Assembly: GCA_964531675.1 (NCBI GenBank)
Contig: CAZHFW010000050.1
Coordinates: forward strand, 1 to 21,915
From: CAZHFW01 sp964531675
GTDB lineage: Bacteria > Planctomycetota > Phycisphaerae > Phycisphaerales > UBA1924
DNA: 21,915 nt
Reading direction: 5' to 3'
Shown here: positions 1 to 8,200 of the stretch, one piece after another
How the letters are laid out: each line of letters opens with the position of its first letter
Numbering within the stretch: position 1 is the stretch's first letter
Notes under the pieces: model-generated
The model's input: the letters and a program-made list of their open reading frames with translations, nothing else
Told to the model about the DNA's origin: nothing
The model's database searches: none
Position numbers and translations under genes: made by a program

Positions 1-120
1 CCCCCAGTCACCTCAGTCACCCCTCCGGCGCGCCTATGGTTTGTCTTCTTGCCGGTGGCCTCAGCCCCGACCCGTGCCGGAACAACGTTCCGACCGCACC
101 GCTCGACCTGGGAATCTGCT

Positions 121-155
121 GGCAGCATCCCGCCCGATGGCGGCGATGCCTTGCC
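121..155 (+). other. stem-loop in helicase leader
   Basis: In the transcribed direction GCATC (125-129) plus CCGCC (130-134) can pair with GGCGG (139-143) and GATGC (145-149), with a CGAT loop and one bulged C at 144. GGC (121-123) and GCC (153-155) can extend it. No T-tract follows, so it is not an obvious terminator. It lies about 130 bases before the chosen helicase start, so it may be a leader structure or the 3' end of something upstream. A regulatory role is only inference; cold-shock helicase mRNAs in other bacteria have long structured leaders. Confidence 0.3.
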
Positions 156-163
156 CGGCGACC

Positions 164-177
164 TCCTCATATGAGGA
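164..177. promoter_or_regulatory. 14-bp perfect palindrome, possible operator
   Basis: TCCTCATATGAGGA is a perfect 14-bp palindrome with an A+T core, unusual in this GC-rich background. It lies about 107 bp upstream of the helicase start at 284. A dimeric regulator could bind it, but no regulator gene is visible here and no second copy was noticed, so the role is open. Confidence 0.25.
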
Positions 178-270
178 TCACGTCGCCACCCAGTTCGGCC
201 ACGCCCGGGAACACCAAACCCGCGCCAGCCAAACGCAAACAGGCCCGACGGCCTTTGCTGTCGTGCCCTT

Positions 271-274
271 GGAG
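271..274 (+). promoter_or_regulatory. ribosome binding site of the helicase gene
   Basis: GGAG is followed nine bases later by TTG at 284. This decides the start: earlier in-frame candidates (TTG 41, ATG 137) would add up to 81 residues with no helicase features. A small AGGCC/GGCCT hairpin (241-254) lies just upstream. Confidence 0.5.
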
Positions 275-283
275 TTGTCCCTC

Positions 284-2200
284 TTGTCGACGCCCGCCCA
301 TTCCGCTTCTCACGCCCATTCCGCGCACCACACCGACCACGTCAGCCCCACCCACCAGCCGCGCACCATCGCACCCGCCGGCGCCGCAACCAGCGCCGCT
401 GCCGCGCACGCCGCCGCGCCCGCCACGACCTTCGCGGACCTCAACCTCAACAAGCTCCTCCTCACCGCGCTGAACGAAGAGGGCTACACCACCCCGACCC
501 CCATCCAGGCCAAGGCCATCGGCCCCATCCTCGAAGGCAAGGACCTCCTCGGCAGCGCCCAGACCGGCACGGGCAAGACCGCGGCCTTCGCGCTCCCCAT
601 CATCCACCGCCTCCTCGCCCAGCAGACCGACAAGTCCCGCCGTGGCCACGTCACGCCGCGCGTGCTCGTCCTCTCGCCCACCCGCGAGCTCGCGTCCCAG
701 ATCGCCGACTCCTTCTCGACCTACGGGCGCCACTCGGGCCTCTCCCTCACCGTCGTCTTCGGCGGCGTCTCCCAGTACCACCAGGTCCGCGCCCTCCAGC
801 GCGGCGTCGACATCCTCGTCGCCACGCCCGGCCGCCTGATGGACCTCATGGAGCAGGGCCACATCAACCTCTCCACCGTCAACACCTTCGTACTCGACGA
901 AGCCGACCGCATGCTCGACATGGGCTTCATCCAGCCCATCCGCCGCATCGCCTCTTCACTCCCCAAGCCCCGCCAGACCCTGCTCTTCTCCGCGACCATG
1001 CCCAAGGAGATCATGCACCTGGCCGACGCGCTGCTCACCAGCCCCGTCAAGATCGCGGTCGCGCCCGTCTCGTCCACCGCCGAACGCATCGACCAGACCC
1101 TCTACATGGTCGGCCGCCGCCAGAAGATGGGCCTCCTCCAGCTCATCATCGACGAAGAGAACATCGACAAGGCCGTCGTCTTCACCAAGACCAAGCACGG
1201 CGCCGACAAGGTCGCACGCCGCCTGAACATGGCCGGCATCTCCGCCTCCGCGATCCACGGCAACAAGGCCCAGAATCAGCGCACCCGCACGCTCGAAGCC
1301 TTCCGCTCCGGACGCACCCGCATCCTCGTCGCCACCGACGTCGCCGCCCGCGGCCTCGACGTCGACAACATCAGTCACGTCTTCAACTTCGACCTCCCCA
1401 TGGAGCCCGAGGCCTACGTCCACCGCATCGGCCGCACAGGCCGCGCCGGCGCTGAAGGCATCGCCATCTCCTTCTGCGATGGCGAAGAACGCGGCCTGCT
1501 CCGCGACATCGAACGCATCATCGCCCGCAAGCTCCCCACCGAGCCTCTCCCCGCCAACCTCCCCGAGCCCGAACCCTACAACCCCGACATGGACCGCCGC
1601 GACTTCGCGCCGCGCAGTTTCAACAACAACAACTTCGGCAACCGAGGCCGCTCCCGCTCCTCCCACCCGCGCTTCAACGACCGCTCCTTCCAGCCCGACT
1701 CACGCTCCGATGCTCAGATCGAGCCCAAGTACGCGGAAAACAAGTACGGGGACAACCGCTCCACCGAAAACAAGCGCTTCGACTCCAAGCCCGCGCCGCG
1801 CCAGGCCCACAGCGATCACCCGCGCTCCAACGATCACCCGCGCACCAGCGACCACCCTCGCTCCAGCGACCACCCTCGCTCCAGCGCCGGCCAACACCAC
1901 GCCGCCCACGCGCCCAAGCCCTACGCCCCTAAGGCGCACGCGCCCAGGCCCCACGCGAGCAAGCCTCACCAGGGCGCGCACGCCAACAGCGCGGGCAACA
2001 CCAGCACGCACAGCAAGCCCCACAGCAAGCCCGCCCACGCCGCGCACAAGTCCGCAGCACCGGGCGCGTCTTCGCACAAGTCCACCGGCCACAAGCCCAC
2101 GGGTCACAAGCCGACCGGTCACAAGTCGGCCGCCCACAAGCCCGCAGGTCAGAAGGCCGCGCACCACCACACCCACAAGCCCAAGTCCAAGCACAGCTAA
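284..2200 (+). CDS. rhlE: DEAD-box ATP-dependent RNA helicase, RhlE type
   Basis: This cytoplasmic ATP-dependent RNA-unwinding enzyme probably acts in ribosome assembly or RNA decay. Numbered from TTG 284 (638 aa), the core shows the isolated Phe near 50, the Q motif TPTPIQ (70-75), Walker A AQTGTGKT (92-99), PTREL (132-136), TPGR (181-184), DEAD (205-208), SAT (236-238) and HRIGRTGR (380-387). All core motifs look intact. The pattern around Walker A resembles RhlE. About 45 N-terminal residues are His/Ala-rich, and roughly 220 C-terminal residues are low-complexity: Asn/Arg-rich, then repeats of SDHPRS and HKPTG type. Such basic tails usually bind RNA. The start could lie further upstream; the core assignment is secure. 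It is followed by an intrinsic terminator and converges on ctaA. Confidence 0.93.
   Translation: MSTPAHSASHAHSAHHTDHVSPTHQPRTIAPAGAATSAAAAHAAAPATTFADLNLNKLLLTALNEEGYTTPTPIQAKAIGPILEGKDLLGSAQTGTGKTAAFALPIIHRLLAQQTDKSRRGHVTPRVLVLSPTRELASQIADSFSTYGRHSGLSLTVVFGGVSQYHQVRALQRGVDILVATPGRLMDLMEQGHINLSTVNTFVLDEADRMLDMGFIQPIRRIASSLPKPRQTLLFSATMPKEIMHLADALLTSPVKIAVAPVSSTAERIDQTLYMVGRRQKMGLLQLIIDEENIDKAVVFTKTKHGADKVARRLNMAGISASAIHGNKAQNQRTRTLEAFRSGRTRILVATDVAARGLDVDNISHVFNFDLPMEPEAYVHRIGRTGRAGAEGIAISFCDGEERGLLRDIERIIARKLPTEPLPANLPEPEPYNPDMDRRDFAPRSFNNNNFGNRGRSRSSHPRFNDRSFQPDSRSDAQIEPKYAENKYGDNRSTENKRFDSKPAPRQAHSDHPRSNDHPRTSDHPRSSDHPRSSAGQHHAAHAPKPYAPKAHAPRPHASKPHQGAHANSAGNTSTHSKPHSKPAHAAHKSAAPGASSHKSTGHKPTGHKPTGHKSAAHKPAGQKAAHHHTHKPKSKHS
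1811..1882 (+). repeat. 18-nt coding tandem repeat, 4 units
   Basis: Four consecutive 18-nt units encode (S/N)DHPR(S/T) in the helicase tail. Units three and four are identical at the nucleotide level, which points to recent slippage duplication. Confidence 0.85.
2075..2149 (+). repeat. 15-nt coding tandem repeat, 5 units
   Basis: Five 15-nt units encode HKSTG, HKPTG, HKPTG, HKSAA and HKPAG near the helicase C-terminus, followed by a degenerate QKAA unit. The synonymous differences suggest an older expansion than the 18-nt repeat. The result is a basic Lys/His/Pro tail. Confidence 0.85.
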
Positions 2201-2258
2201 TCCAAGCACAGCCAAACCAGGCACAGCGAACCTACAAGCCCAACCACCAAAAAACCAA

Positions 2259-2292
2259 GGCACTGGCGCCCGCAAGGCTCCAGTGCCTTTTT
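2259..2292 (+). terminator. intrinsic terminator of the helicase gene
   Basis: GGCACTGGCGCC (2259-2270) pairs with GGCTCCAGTGCC (2276-2287) with one mismatch and a CGCAA loop, followed by TTTTT (2288-2292). It starts 58 bases after the helicase stop. Its arm shares GGCACTGG/CCAGTGCC with hairpin family C located 25 bp downstream. Confidence 0.8.
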
Positions 2293-2316
2293 CGTTCCCA
2301 CACTCCAGATCGGGTG

Positions 2317-2343
2317 GCACTGGTGCCCCCCAGGCACCAGTGC
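2317..2343. repeat. hairpin repeat C, copy 1
   Basis: GCACTGGTGCC (2317-2327) and GGCACCAGTGC (2333-2343) form a perfect 11-bp inverted repeat with a five-base loop. Copy 2 at 20476-20502 has identical arms and a different loop. Both are preceded by CGGGTG. Confidence 0.85.
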
Positions 2344-2398
2344 TCTTCTGTCTTCTCGGAAGCTCTTCCCTTCCGACTCTTCCCTACCCACCCTCGTG

Positions 2399-2498
2399 NN
2401 NNNNNNNNNNNNNNNNNNNNNNNNNNNNNNNNNNNNNNNNNNNNNNNNNNNNNNNNNNNNNNNNNNNNNNNNNNNNNNNNNNNNNNNNNNNNNNNNNN
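2399..2498. other. assembly gap (100 N)
   Basis: Exactly 100 N, the conventional filler for a gap of unknown length. The left flank ends TACCCACCCTCGTG and the right flank begins GCACCGGTTTGC. Together these rebuild repeat A and its usual upstream flank without a missing base, so the break lies inside a repeat. Confidence 0.99.
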
Positions 2499-2499
2499 G

Positions 2500-2518
2500 C
2501 ACCGGTTTGCAACCGGTG
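2500..2518. repeat. hairpin repeat A, copy 1
   Basis: CACCGGTT, loop TGC, AACCGGTG: a perfect 8-bp inverted repeat that G-T and G-C pairs can extend by two. It directly abuts the N gap, where its usual CCTCGTG upstream flank lies on the other side. Confidence 0.9.
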
Positions 2519-2585
2519 TCTACCCACCCTCCTCCGAATCCAAACCTCAGTCCCCGAAGATCCAGCTCTTCTCCCCTCCGGGTGC

Positions 2586-2617
2586 CACCACCATCAATGT
2601 CTTCATTGATGGTGGTG
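2586..2617. repeat. hairpin repeat B, copy 1
   Basis: CACCACCATCAATG, loop TCTT, CATTGATGGTGGTG: a perfect 14-bp inverted repeat, preceded by GGTGC. The stem is identical to copy 2, but differs from the 20.6-kb copies by a paired T-A to C-G change. Confidence 0.9.
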
Positions 2618-2654
2618 CTCTTCCCTCCTGGCTCTGTTCTACCCACCCTCGTGG

Positions 2655-2673
2655 CACCGGTTTGCAACCGGTG
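2655..2673. repeat. hairpin repeat A, copy 2
   Basis: Identical to copy 1 (8-bp arms, TGC loop), within the shared context CCTCGTGG before and TGTCTACCC after. Confidence 0.9.
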
Positions 2674-2740
2674 TCTACCCACCCTCCTCCGAATCCAAAC
2701 CTCAGTCCGCGAAGCTCAGGCTCTCCTCCCCTCCAGGTGC

Positions 2741-2772
2741 CACCACCATCAATGTCTTCATTGATGGTGGTG
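2741..2772. repeat. hairpin repeat B, copy 2
   Basis: Identical to copy 1, with 14-bp perfect arms and a TCTT loop. It lies 21 bp beyond the ctaA stop codon, so it could cap the 3' end of the ctaA transcript. No T-tract follows on the minus strand. Confidence 0.9.
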
Positions 2773-2793
2773 CTCTCCCCCTCCGGGTCCCTC

Positions 2794-4188
2794 TCACTTC
2801 TTCTTCGGAGCCAGCCTCTGCCCAAGCACGCTGCAAAGCGTCGCCACGCCCAGCAGCACCGCGCCATTGGCCTGGTGCACCGTGCGCACCAGCGCCGCCG
2901 CGGGAGGCACTTCCTCCGCGACATGGAGCTTGTCCGATGTCGGAATCGCGGGCTTAGCGCTGATCTTGCCCATCATTCCCAGCGCTCCCCACCCGAGCAG
3001 GAACTGCAGCGACACCACGACAATCAGCGCCATCCCCGCACGGCGCATGAGCACGCCCGCGCGCTGGCCCGCATCGGCCCGCTGCGCAATCGCGCCCGCC
3101 ATGATCCCCACCAGCAGCACCACGAACGAGAAGCCGATGTGGCTCCACAGCGCGTGCAGCTCGCGCAGATGCCGATACGCCGCCCCGAACGCCAGCTGCA
3201 GGATGTACGCGTGCACCGTCGCGGTGCACAGCACCCGCAGCAGCTTGTCCGAGCTCGCCATCGCGACCGCGCTGCGCACCGTCGGGTTCACGTCCGCCGC
3301 AAGCCAGCACGCCAGCGCGAACGTCAGCTGCGCCAGGATGCCGTGCGCCATCGCCAGCACCTGGTTGTTCTCCGTCACGCGGAGCCCGCCCAGCACGCCC
3401 TGCACGACCACCAGCGCGAACATCACCACCGCCAGCCCGCGCGCCCGTCCCGGCGCACGCGACGCGATCGTGAACCACATCATCGTCATCGCCGTCAGCC
3501 CCACCAGCGCGCCGAACAACCGATGCGAGTGCTCCATGAAGATCCGCGGATGGCTCATCAGGCTCAGCGGATACAGGAACATGTTCGCGCCATAGCTGTT
3601 GGGCCAGTCGGGCACCGCCATCCCGCTCGCGGTGCTCGTCACCAGCCCGCCGATCAAAAGCAGCGGCAGGAACGCGGCGCACGTCACGATCCCCATCCGC
3701 GCCAGCCAGTCCGCCCGCTGCTCACCCTTCCCGCCCAGGACGCCGCCGATCACCACGCCAATCGCGCCCAGCGCCGCGCTGAGCGCGTACCACCCGGCCA
3801 CGAACAAGCCCACGTCAGGCCTGATCGTCCCGCTCGCAGCAGTGGGGGCCCCGCCCGCCAGGGCCGCCTGCTCGGGCTGCTCCACCAGCTTGGACCCCAG
3901 CACCAAAAGATTGATGGACGCCGCGATCACGCCCGCGATGAGTCCGATAACAACCGCCTGCTTCCGCTCGTAGCCCGCACGGCCCAGCGCCCGGCCCAGG
4001 AGCGTGAACCCCACCAGCGCCGCGCCCAGGATCAACGGTCCGTTCACGCTCGACTCCAGCGCCAGCGCCGGCAGGTGCGTGATGAACCACACGCACCACA
4101 TCAGGATCGCCGCCCCGAACCCGCCAACCAAAGCCGGTCCCATCAAAGACTTACGACCAGCTCCCGACTCCGGACCCTGCGTGCCCAT
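2794..4188 (-). CDS. ctaA: heme A synthase (CtaA/Cox15 family)
   Basis: This integral membrane mono-oxygenase converts haem O to haem A for the aa3-type oxidase encoded downstream. The protein (464 aa from ATG 4188) is mostly hydrophobic helices. Family landmarks are the GGLVTSTASGMAVPDWP block, the EHSHRLFGALVG helix (paired His for haem), NNQVLAMAHG, and a late HQANGAVLLG helix. It is longer than the classical bacterial enzyme because of extra N-terminal helices and an Ala/Gly-rich linker before the first signature block. A TTG at 4263 would add 25 residues, but ATG 4188 has a good ribosome binding site. Haem O synthase (ctaB) is not in this window. The gene is divergent from the act operon and shares its control region. 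Confidence 0.9.
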   Translation of the reverse strand: MGTQGPESGAGRKSLMGPALVGGFGAAILMWCVWFITHLPALALESSVNGPLILGAALVGFTLLGRALGRAGYERKQAVVIGLIAGVIAASINLLVLGSKLVEQPEQAALAGGAPTAASGTIRPDVGLFVAGWYALSAALGAIGVVIGGVLGGKGEQRADWLARMGIVTCAAFLPLLLIGGLVTSTASGMAVPDWPNSYGANMFLYPLSLMSHPRIFMEHSHRLFGALVGLTAMTMMWFTIASRAPGRARGLAVVMFALVVVQGVLGGLRVTENNQVLAMAHGILAQLTFALACWLAADVNPTVRSAVAMASSDKLLRVLCTATVHAYILQLAFGAAYRHLRELHALWSHIGFSFVVLLVGIMAGAIAQRADAGQRAGVLMRRAGMALIVVVSLQFLLGWGALGMMGKISAKPAIPTSDKLHVAEEVPPAAALVRTVHQANGAVLLGVATLCSVLGQRLAPKKK

Positions 4189-4197
4189 GCGAGCCTG

Positions 4198-4204
4198 CCC
4201 TTCT
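4198..4204 (-). promoter_or_regulatory. ribosome binding site of ctaA
   Basis: On the minus strand AGAAGGG lies nine bases before ATG 4188. This supports ATG 4188 over the upstream TTG at 4263. Confidence 0.45.
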
Positions 4205-4245
4205 GCCGCCCTGCGGGCGACGGTTCTCAAGGATAGGACCCATCT

Positions 4246-4264
4246 ATTGAGACTGGGTCTCAAT
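4246..4264. promoter_or_regulatory. inverted repeat in ctaA/act divergent region
   Basis: ATTGAGAC, loop TGG, GTCTCAAT: a perfect 8-bp inverted repeat 58 bp upstream of the ctaA start. An overlapping GACCCA/TGGGTC pair (4238-4243, 4254-4259) could form an alternative stem. It may be an operator or a ctaA leader structure; the sequence alone does not decide. Confidence 0.35.
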
Positions 4265-4287
4265 TTCGGTCTGACAGGAATCCCACC

Positions 4288-4316
4288 TTGACCTGGGCCC
4301 CAGAGGGCACCCTAAT
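4288..4316 (+). promoter_or_regulatory. candidate sigma-70-type promoter of the act operon
   Basis: TTGACC (4288-4293), a 17-base spacer, then CCTAAT (4311-4316) matches a housekeeping promoter at five and four of six positions. Transcription would start near 4323, just before the hairpin at 4336, leaving a leader of about 135 bases before actA. This is a pattern match only. Confidence 0.35.
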
Positions 4317-4335
4317 TCCGGTTTGACAGAAAAAG

Positions 4336-4355
4336 CACCAGCGGAGACGCTGGTG
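4336..4355. terminator. GAGA-loop hairpin; leftward terminator or act leader hairpin
   Basis: CACCAGCG, loop GAGA, CGCTGGTG is a perfect 8-bp hairpin. Read rightward it has no good T-tract, and would sit at the extreme 5' end of the act mRNA if the promoter at 4288 is right. Read leftward it is followed by CTTTTTC, so it resembles an intrinsic terminator or ctaA attenuator. Its GCACCAG arm resembles hairpin family C. Confidence 0.45.
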
Positions 4356-4446
4356 TTCTCGGTCCTCTTTCAGGGTGGTTCGACCAGAGGTAGTTTGCCC
4401 TCACGAACTGCCCGCGATGTCGGCGATTCCGCCGACGGCCCGGCTC

Positions 4447-4451
4447 AGGAG
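4447..4451 (+). promoter_or_regulatory. ribosome binding site of actA
   Basis: AGGAG is separated by seven bases from GTG 4459. This favours GTG 4459 over the in-frame GTG 4375 and ATG 4417, and puts the membrane anchor close to the N-terminus. Confidence 0.65.
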
Positions 4452-4458
4452 TACGCGC

Positions 4459-5163
4459 GTGTCAGTGCTCTTCCCGAAGTGGATGAACGTTCTCCCCACC
4501 GTCGCCGCCCTTGGCGCCGTCGGTGGCCTGGTCACCGCTGTCGCAGGCGCGTGGTACTACTTCACCCCCGAGTTCTACAAGGTCGGGTACATGCCCAACC
4601 AGCCCGGCGGCGGCTTCAACCACCAGCTCCACGCCGGCAAGCTCGGCATGGACTGCCGCTATTGCCACACCAAGGTCGAGAAGTCCTACGAGGCCAACAT
4701 CCCCAACGTCGCCACGTGCTACGGCTGCCACGGCGAGAACAAGCTCGCACTCTTCACCTCCTCCGAAGTCCACAAGACCCGCACCAACTTCATCCGCGAG
4801 GCCTACGCCAAGGATGAGAGCATCGCCTGGTCCCGCGTTCACAAGATCCCCGACTACGTCCACAACTTCCCGCACCACGCCCACATCAACGCCGGCATCT
4901 CCTGCTACTCCTGCCACGGCCAGATCACCTCGATGCCCGTCGTCTATCAGGCCAAGGGCCTCGGCATGGGCTTCTGCCTCGAGTGCCACCGCAATCCCGA
5001 GAAGTACGTCGTCCCCAAGGACAAGGTCACCCAGCTCCAGTGGGTTGAGTCCAACCTCACCCAGCGAGCCAATGGCGTCGCCGACCCCGCGGTCAATGTC
5101 GACGCCCTCCTGAGCAATCTCGAGAAGCGCCCGCCCCAGAACTGCGGCGCGTGCCACTACTGA
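4459..5163 (+). CDS. actA: alternative complex III subunit ActA, pentahaem cytochrome c
   Basis: ActA is the multihaem cytochrome of alternative complex III, a quinol:cytochrome c/oxidase oxidoreductase unrelated to the bc1 complex. From GTG 4459 it has 234 residues. One N-terminal hydrophobic segment (about 10-32) anchors it, with the rest on the outer face of the membrane. Five CXXCH haem sites are visible: CRYCH near 66, CYGCH near 87, CYSCH near 149, CLECH near 173 and CGACH near 229, the last almost at the C-terminus. Five haems is the family's usual number. It is the first gene of the act operon, 109 bases before actB. Confidence 0.93.
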   Translation: MSVLFPKWMNVLPTVAALGAVGGLVTAVAGAWYYFTPEFYKVGYMPNQPGGGFNHQLHAGKLGMDCRYCHTKVEKSYEANIPNVATCYGCHGENKLALFTSSEVHKTRTNFIREAYAKDESIAWSRVHKIPDYVHNFPHHAHINAGISCYSCHGQITSMPVVYQAKGLGMGFCLECHRNPEKYVVPKDKVTQLQWVESNLTQRANGVADPAVNVDALLSNLEKRPPQNCGACHY

Positions 5164-5272
5164 GCCGCCCGGCCCCTTCGCCGCGCGACTCCCGACCTTC
5201 TCCGTCCTCCAACGACTCTGATCTCCTCCGCACCAGCGACCCGCGCTTGTGCCCAGTGCCTGGATCTCAACC

Positions 5273-8200
5273 ATGAGCATGACCGACCAGTGCCCCTCGA
5301 CCACCAAGGGCGAAAAGCAGAAGGCCTCCAAGGCCGAGCTCGCCGCCTCTCCCCGCTCCCTGCAGCGGCTCAACGGCACCGGCCCGCGCGTCTGGCGCTC
5401 CATCGATGAGCTCGCCGACACTTCCGAGTTCCGCGACTTCGTCGAGCGCGAGTTCCCCGCCGGCGCTTCCGAACTCCTTCAGAGCTCGCGCCGCACCTTC
5501 GTCCAGCTCATGGGCGCTTCGCTCGCCCTCGCCGGCGCCGCCACCATCCCCGGCTGCCGCCGCCCCGAGCACAAGATCATGCCCTTCTCGAAGGATGTCC
5601 CCGAGGACATCATCCCGGGCAAGCCCCTCTACTACGCCACCTCCATGCACATCCCCGGCGCGCTCGGCGGCGCCGAAGGCCTCCTGGTCGAAACCCACGA
5701 AGGCCGTCCCACCAAGATCGAGGGCAACCCCCTCCACCCGCTCTCCAACGGCAAGTCCACCATCTTCGCGCAGGCCTCCGTCCTGCAGATGTACGACCCC
5801 GACCGCCTCAAGTACCCCGTCTACAAGAACCCCGCCCGAGGCAAGGTCGCCGCCACCTGGGACGACTTCAAGGCCTGGTCCGATGACCACCTCAAGACCT
5901 ACCAGTCCAACGGCGGCGAAGGCCTCGCCTTCCTCGTCGAGAAGAAGTCCAGCCCCACGCGCGACGCCGCCCGCGACGCGGTCCTCAAGAAGTTCCCCAA
6001 GGCCAAGTGGGTCGCCTTCGATCCCGTCGAGCCCCGCAACCTGATCGCCGGCTCCGAGATCGCCTTCGGCAAGCCCTGCCGTACGCACTACGCGTTCGAG
6101 AAGGCCCGCACGATCCTGTCGCTCGACGCTGACTTCCTCAAGCACGACGACGCCGCGGTCCTGCCCAACGCCCGCACCTTCGCCAAGTCCCGCGCCGTCT
6201 ACTCCGGCAAGGACTCGATGAGCCGCCTCTACGTCGTCGAGTCGGGCCTCTCGCTCGCGGGCGGCCAGGCCGATCACCGCCTCCGCCTCACGCCCGCTGC
6301 GGTCGCAGCCTTCGCGGTCGAGCTCGCCAAGTTCATCCTGCCCAAGGTCGCTGGCGACAAGAACCTCGCCGCCGCCCTCGCCGATGTGAAGGCAGGCTCC
6401 GCCGACAAGGTCGATCGCGCCTGGCTCGAAGCCTGCGCTTCCGATCTGCTCCAGGGCTCGGACGTCACCGCCCGCGCCGGCAGCGTCATCGTCCCTGGTC
6501 CCACGCTCCCCGCGGAAGTCGTCGCGGTCGTGCACGCCCTCAACGCCGCCCTCGGCTCCAAGGTCGTCGCGCACACCGAGATCTCCGCCGAGAACGCCTC
6601 CGACTCCGGCGCCGCCATCAAGGCCCTCGCCGACGCGCTGGGAACGTCCGTCAAGACGCTCGTCTGCGTCAACACCAATCCGCTCTACAACGCCCCGGGC
6701 GATGTGAACTTCGCCGCTGGGTTTGCCAAGCTCGACGCCAGCATCACGCTCACCGTCGAGTCCACCGAGACCGCCGCGGCGTCCACCTGGGCCCTCAACG
6801 GCTCGCACGAGCTCGAGAGCTGGGGCGACTCCCTCGCCGCCGACGGCACCATCGCTCCCATCCAGCCCATGATCGCGCCGCTCTACGAGCCCGCCATGAG
6901 CGACCTCGAGCTGCTCGCCCACTTCGCGGGCCTCAAGCGCTCCGATGGCTCCGCCATGGATGGCTACGAGATGGTCCGCGCCACCTGGAAGGCCAAGCTC
7001 GGCGCATCCAACTTCGACAAGTCCTGGAAGCTCGCGCTCCACGACGGCATCGTCGCCGGCTCCACCCTCAAGCCCGCCGCTGCGGACGTGAACTTCGCCG
7101 CTGTCGCCAAGGCCCTCGCCTCCGCTTCCCTCCCCGCCGACACCGGTCTGGCGGTCGTCTTCCAGCACGGCCAACTCCTCGACGGCCGCTACGCCAACAA
7201 CCCCTGGCTCCAGGAACTCTCCCAGTTCGGCACCTCCGTCGTCTGGGACAACCCGGCCCTGGTCAGCCCCGCCACCGCCCTCAAGCTCGGCATCGCCCCC
7301 GAGAAGTTCGACTCCCACCCCGAGCACATCTACCTCATCAAGTACCCCCAGGGCCGCATCGCCAAGATCGAACTCAACGGTCGCTCCATCGAAATCCCCG
7401 TCTGGGTCCTCCCGGGCATGGCCGATGACACCGTGATCCTCACCGTCGGCTACGGCCGCAAGGACTGTGGCGCCGTCGGCGAAGGCGTCGGCGTCAACGT
7501 CTTCCCGCTCCGCGCTGCAGCGCAGGGCCTGGCGACCTCCGGCGCCAAGGCCTCGCCCACCGGCGCCGAGTGGCCCATCTCCTCCACGCAGATGCACTGG
7601 TCGCTCGAAGGCCGCACCGCGCTGGTCCGCTCCCTCGACCTCCCCGTGTGGTCCAAGTACGCCGATCAGTCGCCCCTCAAGCACGAGGACGACATCTACA
7701 AGCGCGAGGCAGGCAAGCTCACCATCGGCGAGAAACTCGGCGAGCTCTCCCACACCCCGCCCAACATCTCCATCTACAACAACCCGCAGAACGGCTCGCC
7801 CACCGACCCCGATCCCAAGTTCACCTCCGCCAACAAGCGCGACAAGCTCCCCAACGGGCAGCCCGCGCCCGCCGACTTCACCGTCGGCCCGCAGTGGGGG
7901 ATGACCATCGACCTCTCCACCTGCACAGGCTGCCACGCGTGCACCATCGCCTGCCAGGCCGAGAACAACATCGCCGTCGTCGGCAAGAAGGAAGTCGCCA
8001 AGGGCCGCGAGATGTCGTGGATCCGCGTCGACCGCTACTTCGTCGGCGATGACTACAACAACCCGGACGCGGTGCTCCACCAGCCCGTCGCCTGCGTCCA
8101 CTGCGAAAACGCGCCCTGTGAGACCGTCTGCCCGGTCAACGCGACCGTCCACAGCCCCGAAGGTCACAACCTGATGACCTACAACCGCTGCATCGGCACG

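Larger units (their letters stand above)
2499..2776. repeat. tandem composite repeat, about 155-bp period
   Basis: Two head-to-tail copies of an A-linker-D-B module start at 2499 and 2654 (offset 155). The B elements keep the same 155-bp offset (2586 and 2741). Spacers are also conserved, including TACCCACCCTCC and CCGAATCCAAACCTCAGTCC, so whole modules were duplicated rather than single hairpins. The second copy runs to within about 20 bp of the ctaA stop codon. More copies may be hidden in the adjacent gap. Confidence 0.88.
2201..2793. other. convergent intergenic region with hairpin array
   Basis: There is no credible gene in these 593 bases between the helicase (plus) and ctaA (minus). 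In order the region holds the terminator, one C hairpin, the N gap, then A-D-B-A-D-B modules. Open frames through it only read translated repeats. Confidence 0.85.

Noticed and set aside
41..283. Helicase start at TTG 41 or ATG 137
   Set aside because: The extra residues show no conserved features, and a GGAG site with nine-base spacing points to TTG 284.
2499..2776. CRISPR array
   Set aside because: There are only two units per site, spacers are conserved between units, elements are perfect hairpins of different kinds, and no cas gene is nearby.
2314..4236. Plus-strand open frame through the repeats, the gap and the antisense of ctaA
   Set aside because: It reads through N bases and translated hairpin repeats, then Arg/His-rich antisense; the minus-strand CtaA has clear family motifs.
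4189..4263. CtaA start at TTG 4263
   Set aside because: The codon lies inside a perfect inverted repeat and has no better ribosome site; ATG 4188 is preceded by AGAAGGG.
4375..4458. ActA start at GTG 4375 or ATG 4417
   Set aside because: These would place an odd polar extension before the membrane anchor; GTG 4459 has a consensus AGGAG seven bases upstream.
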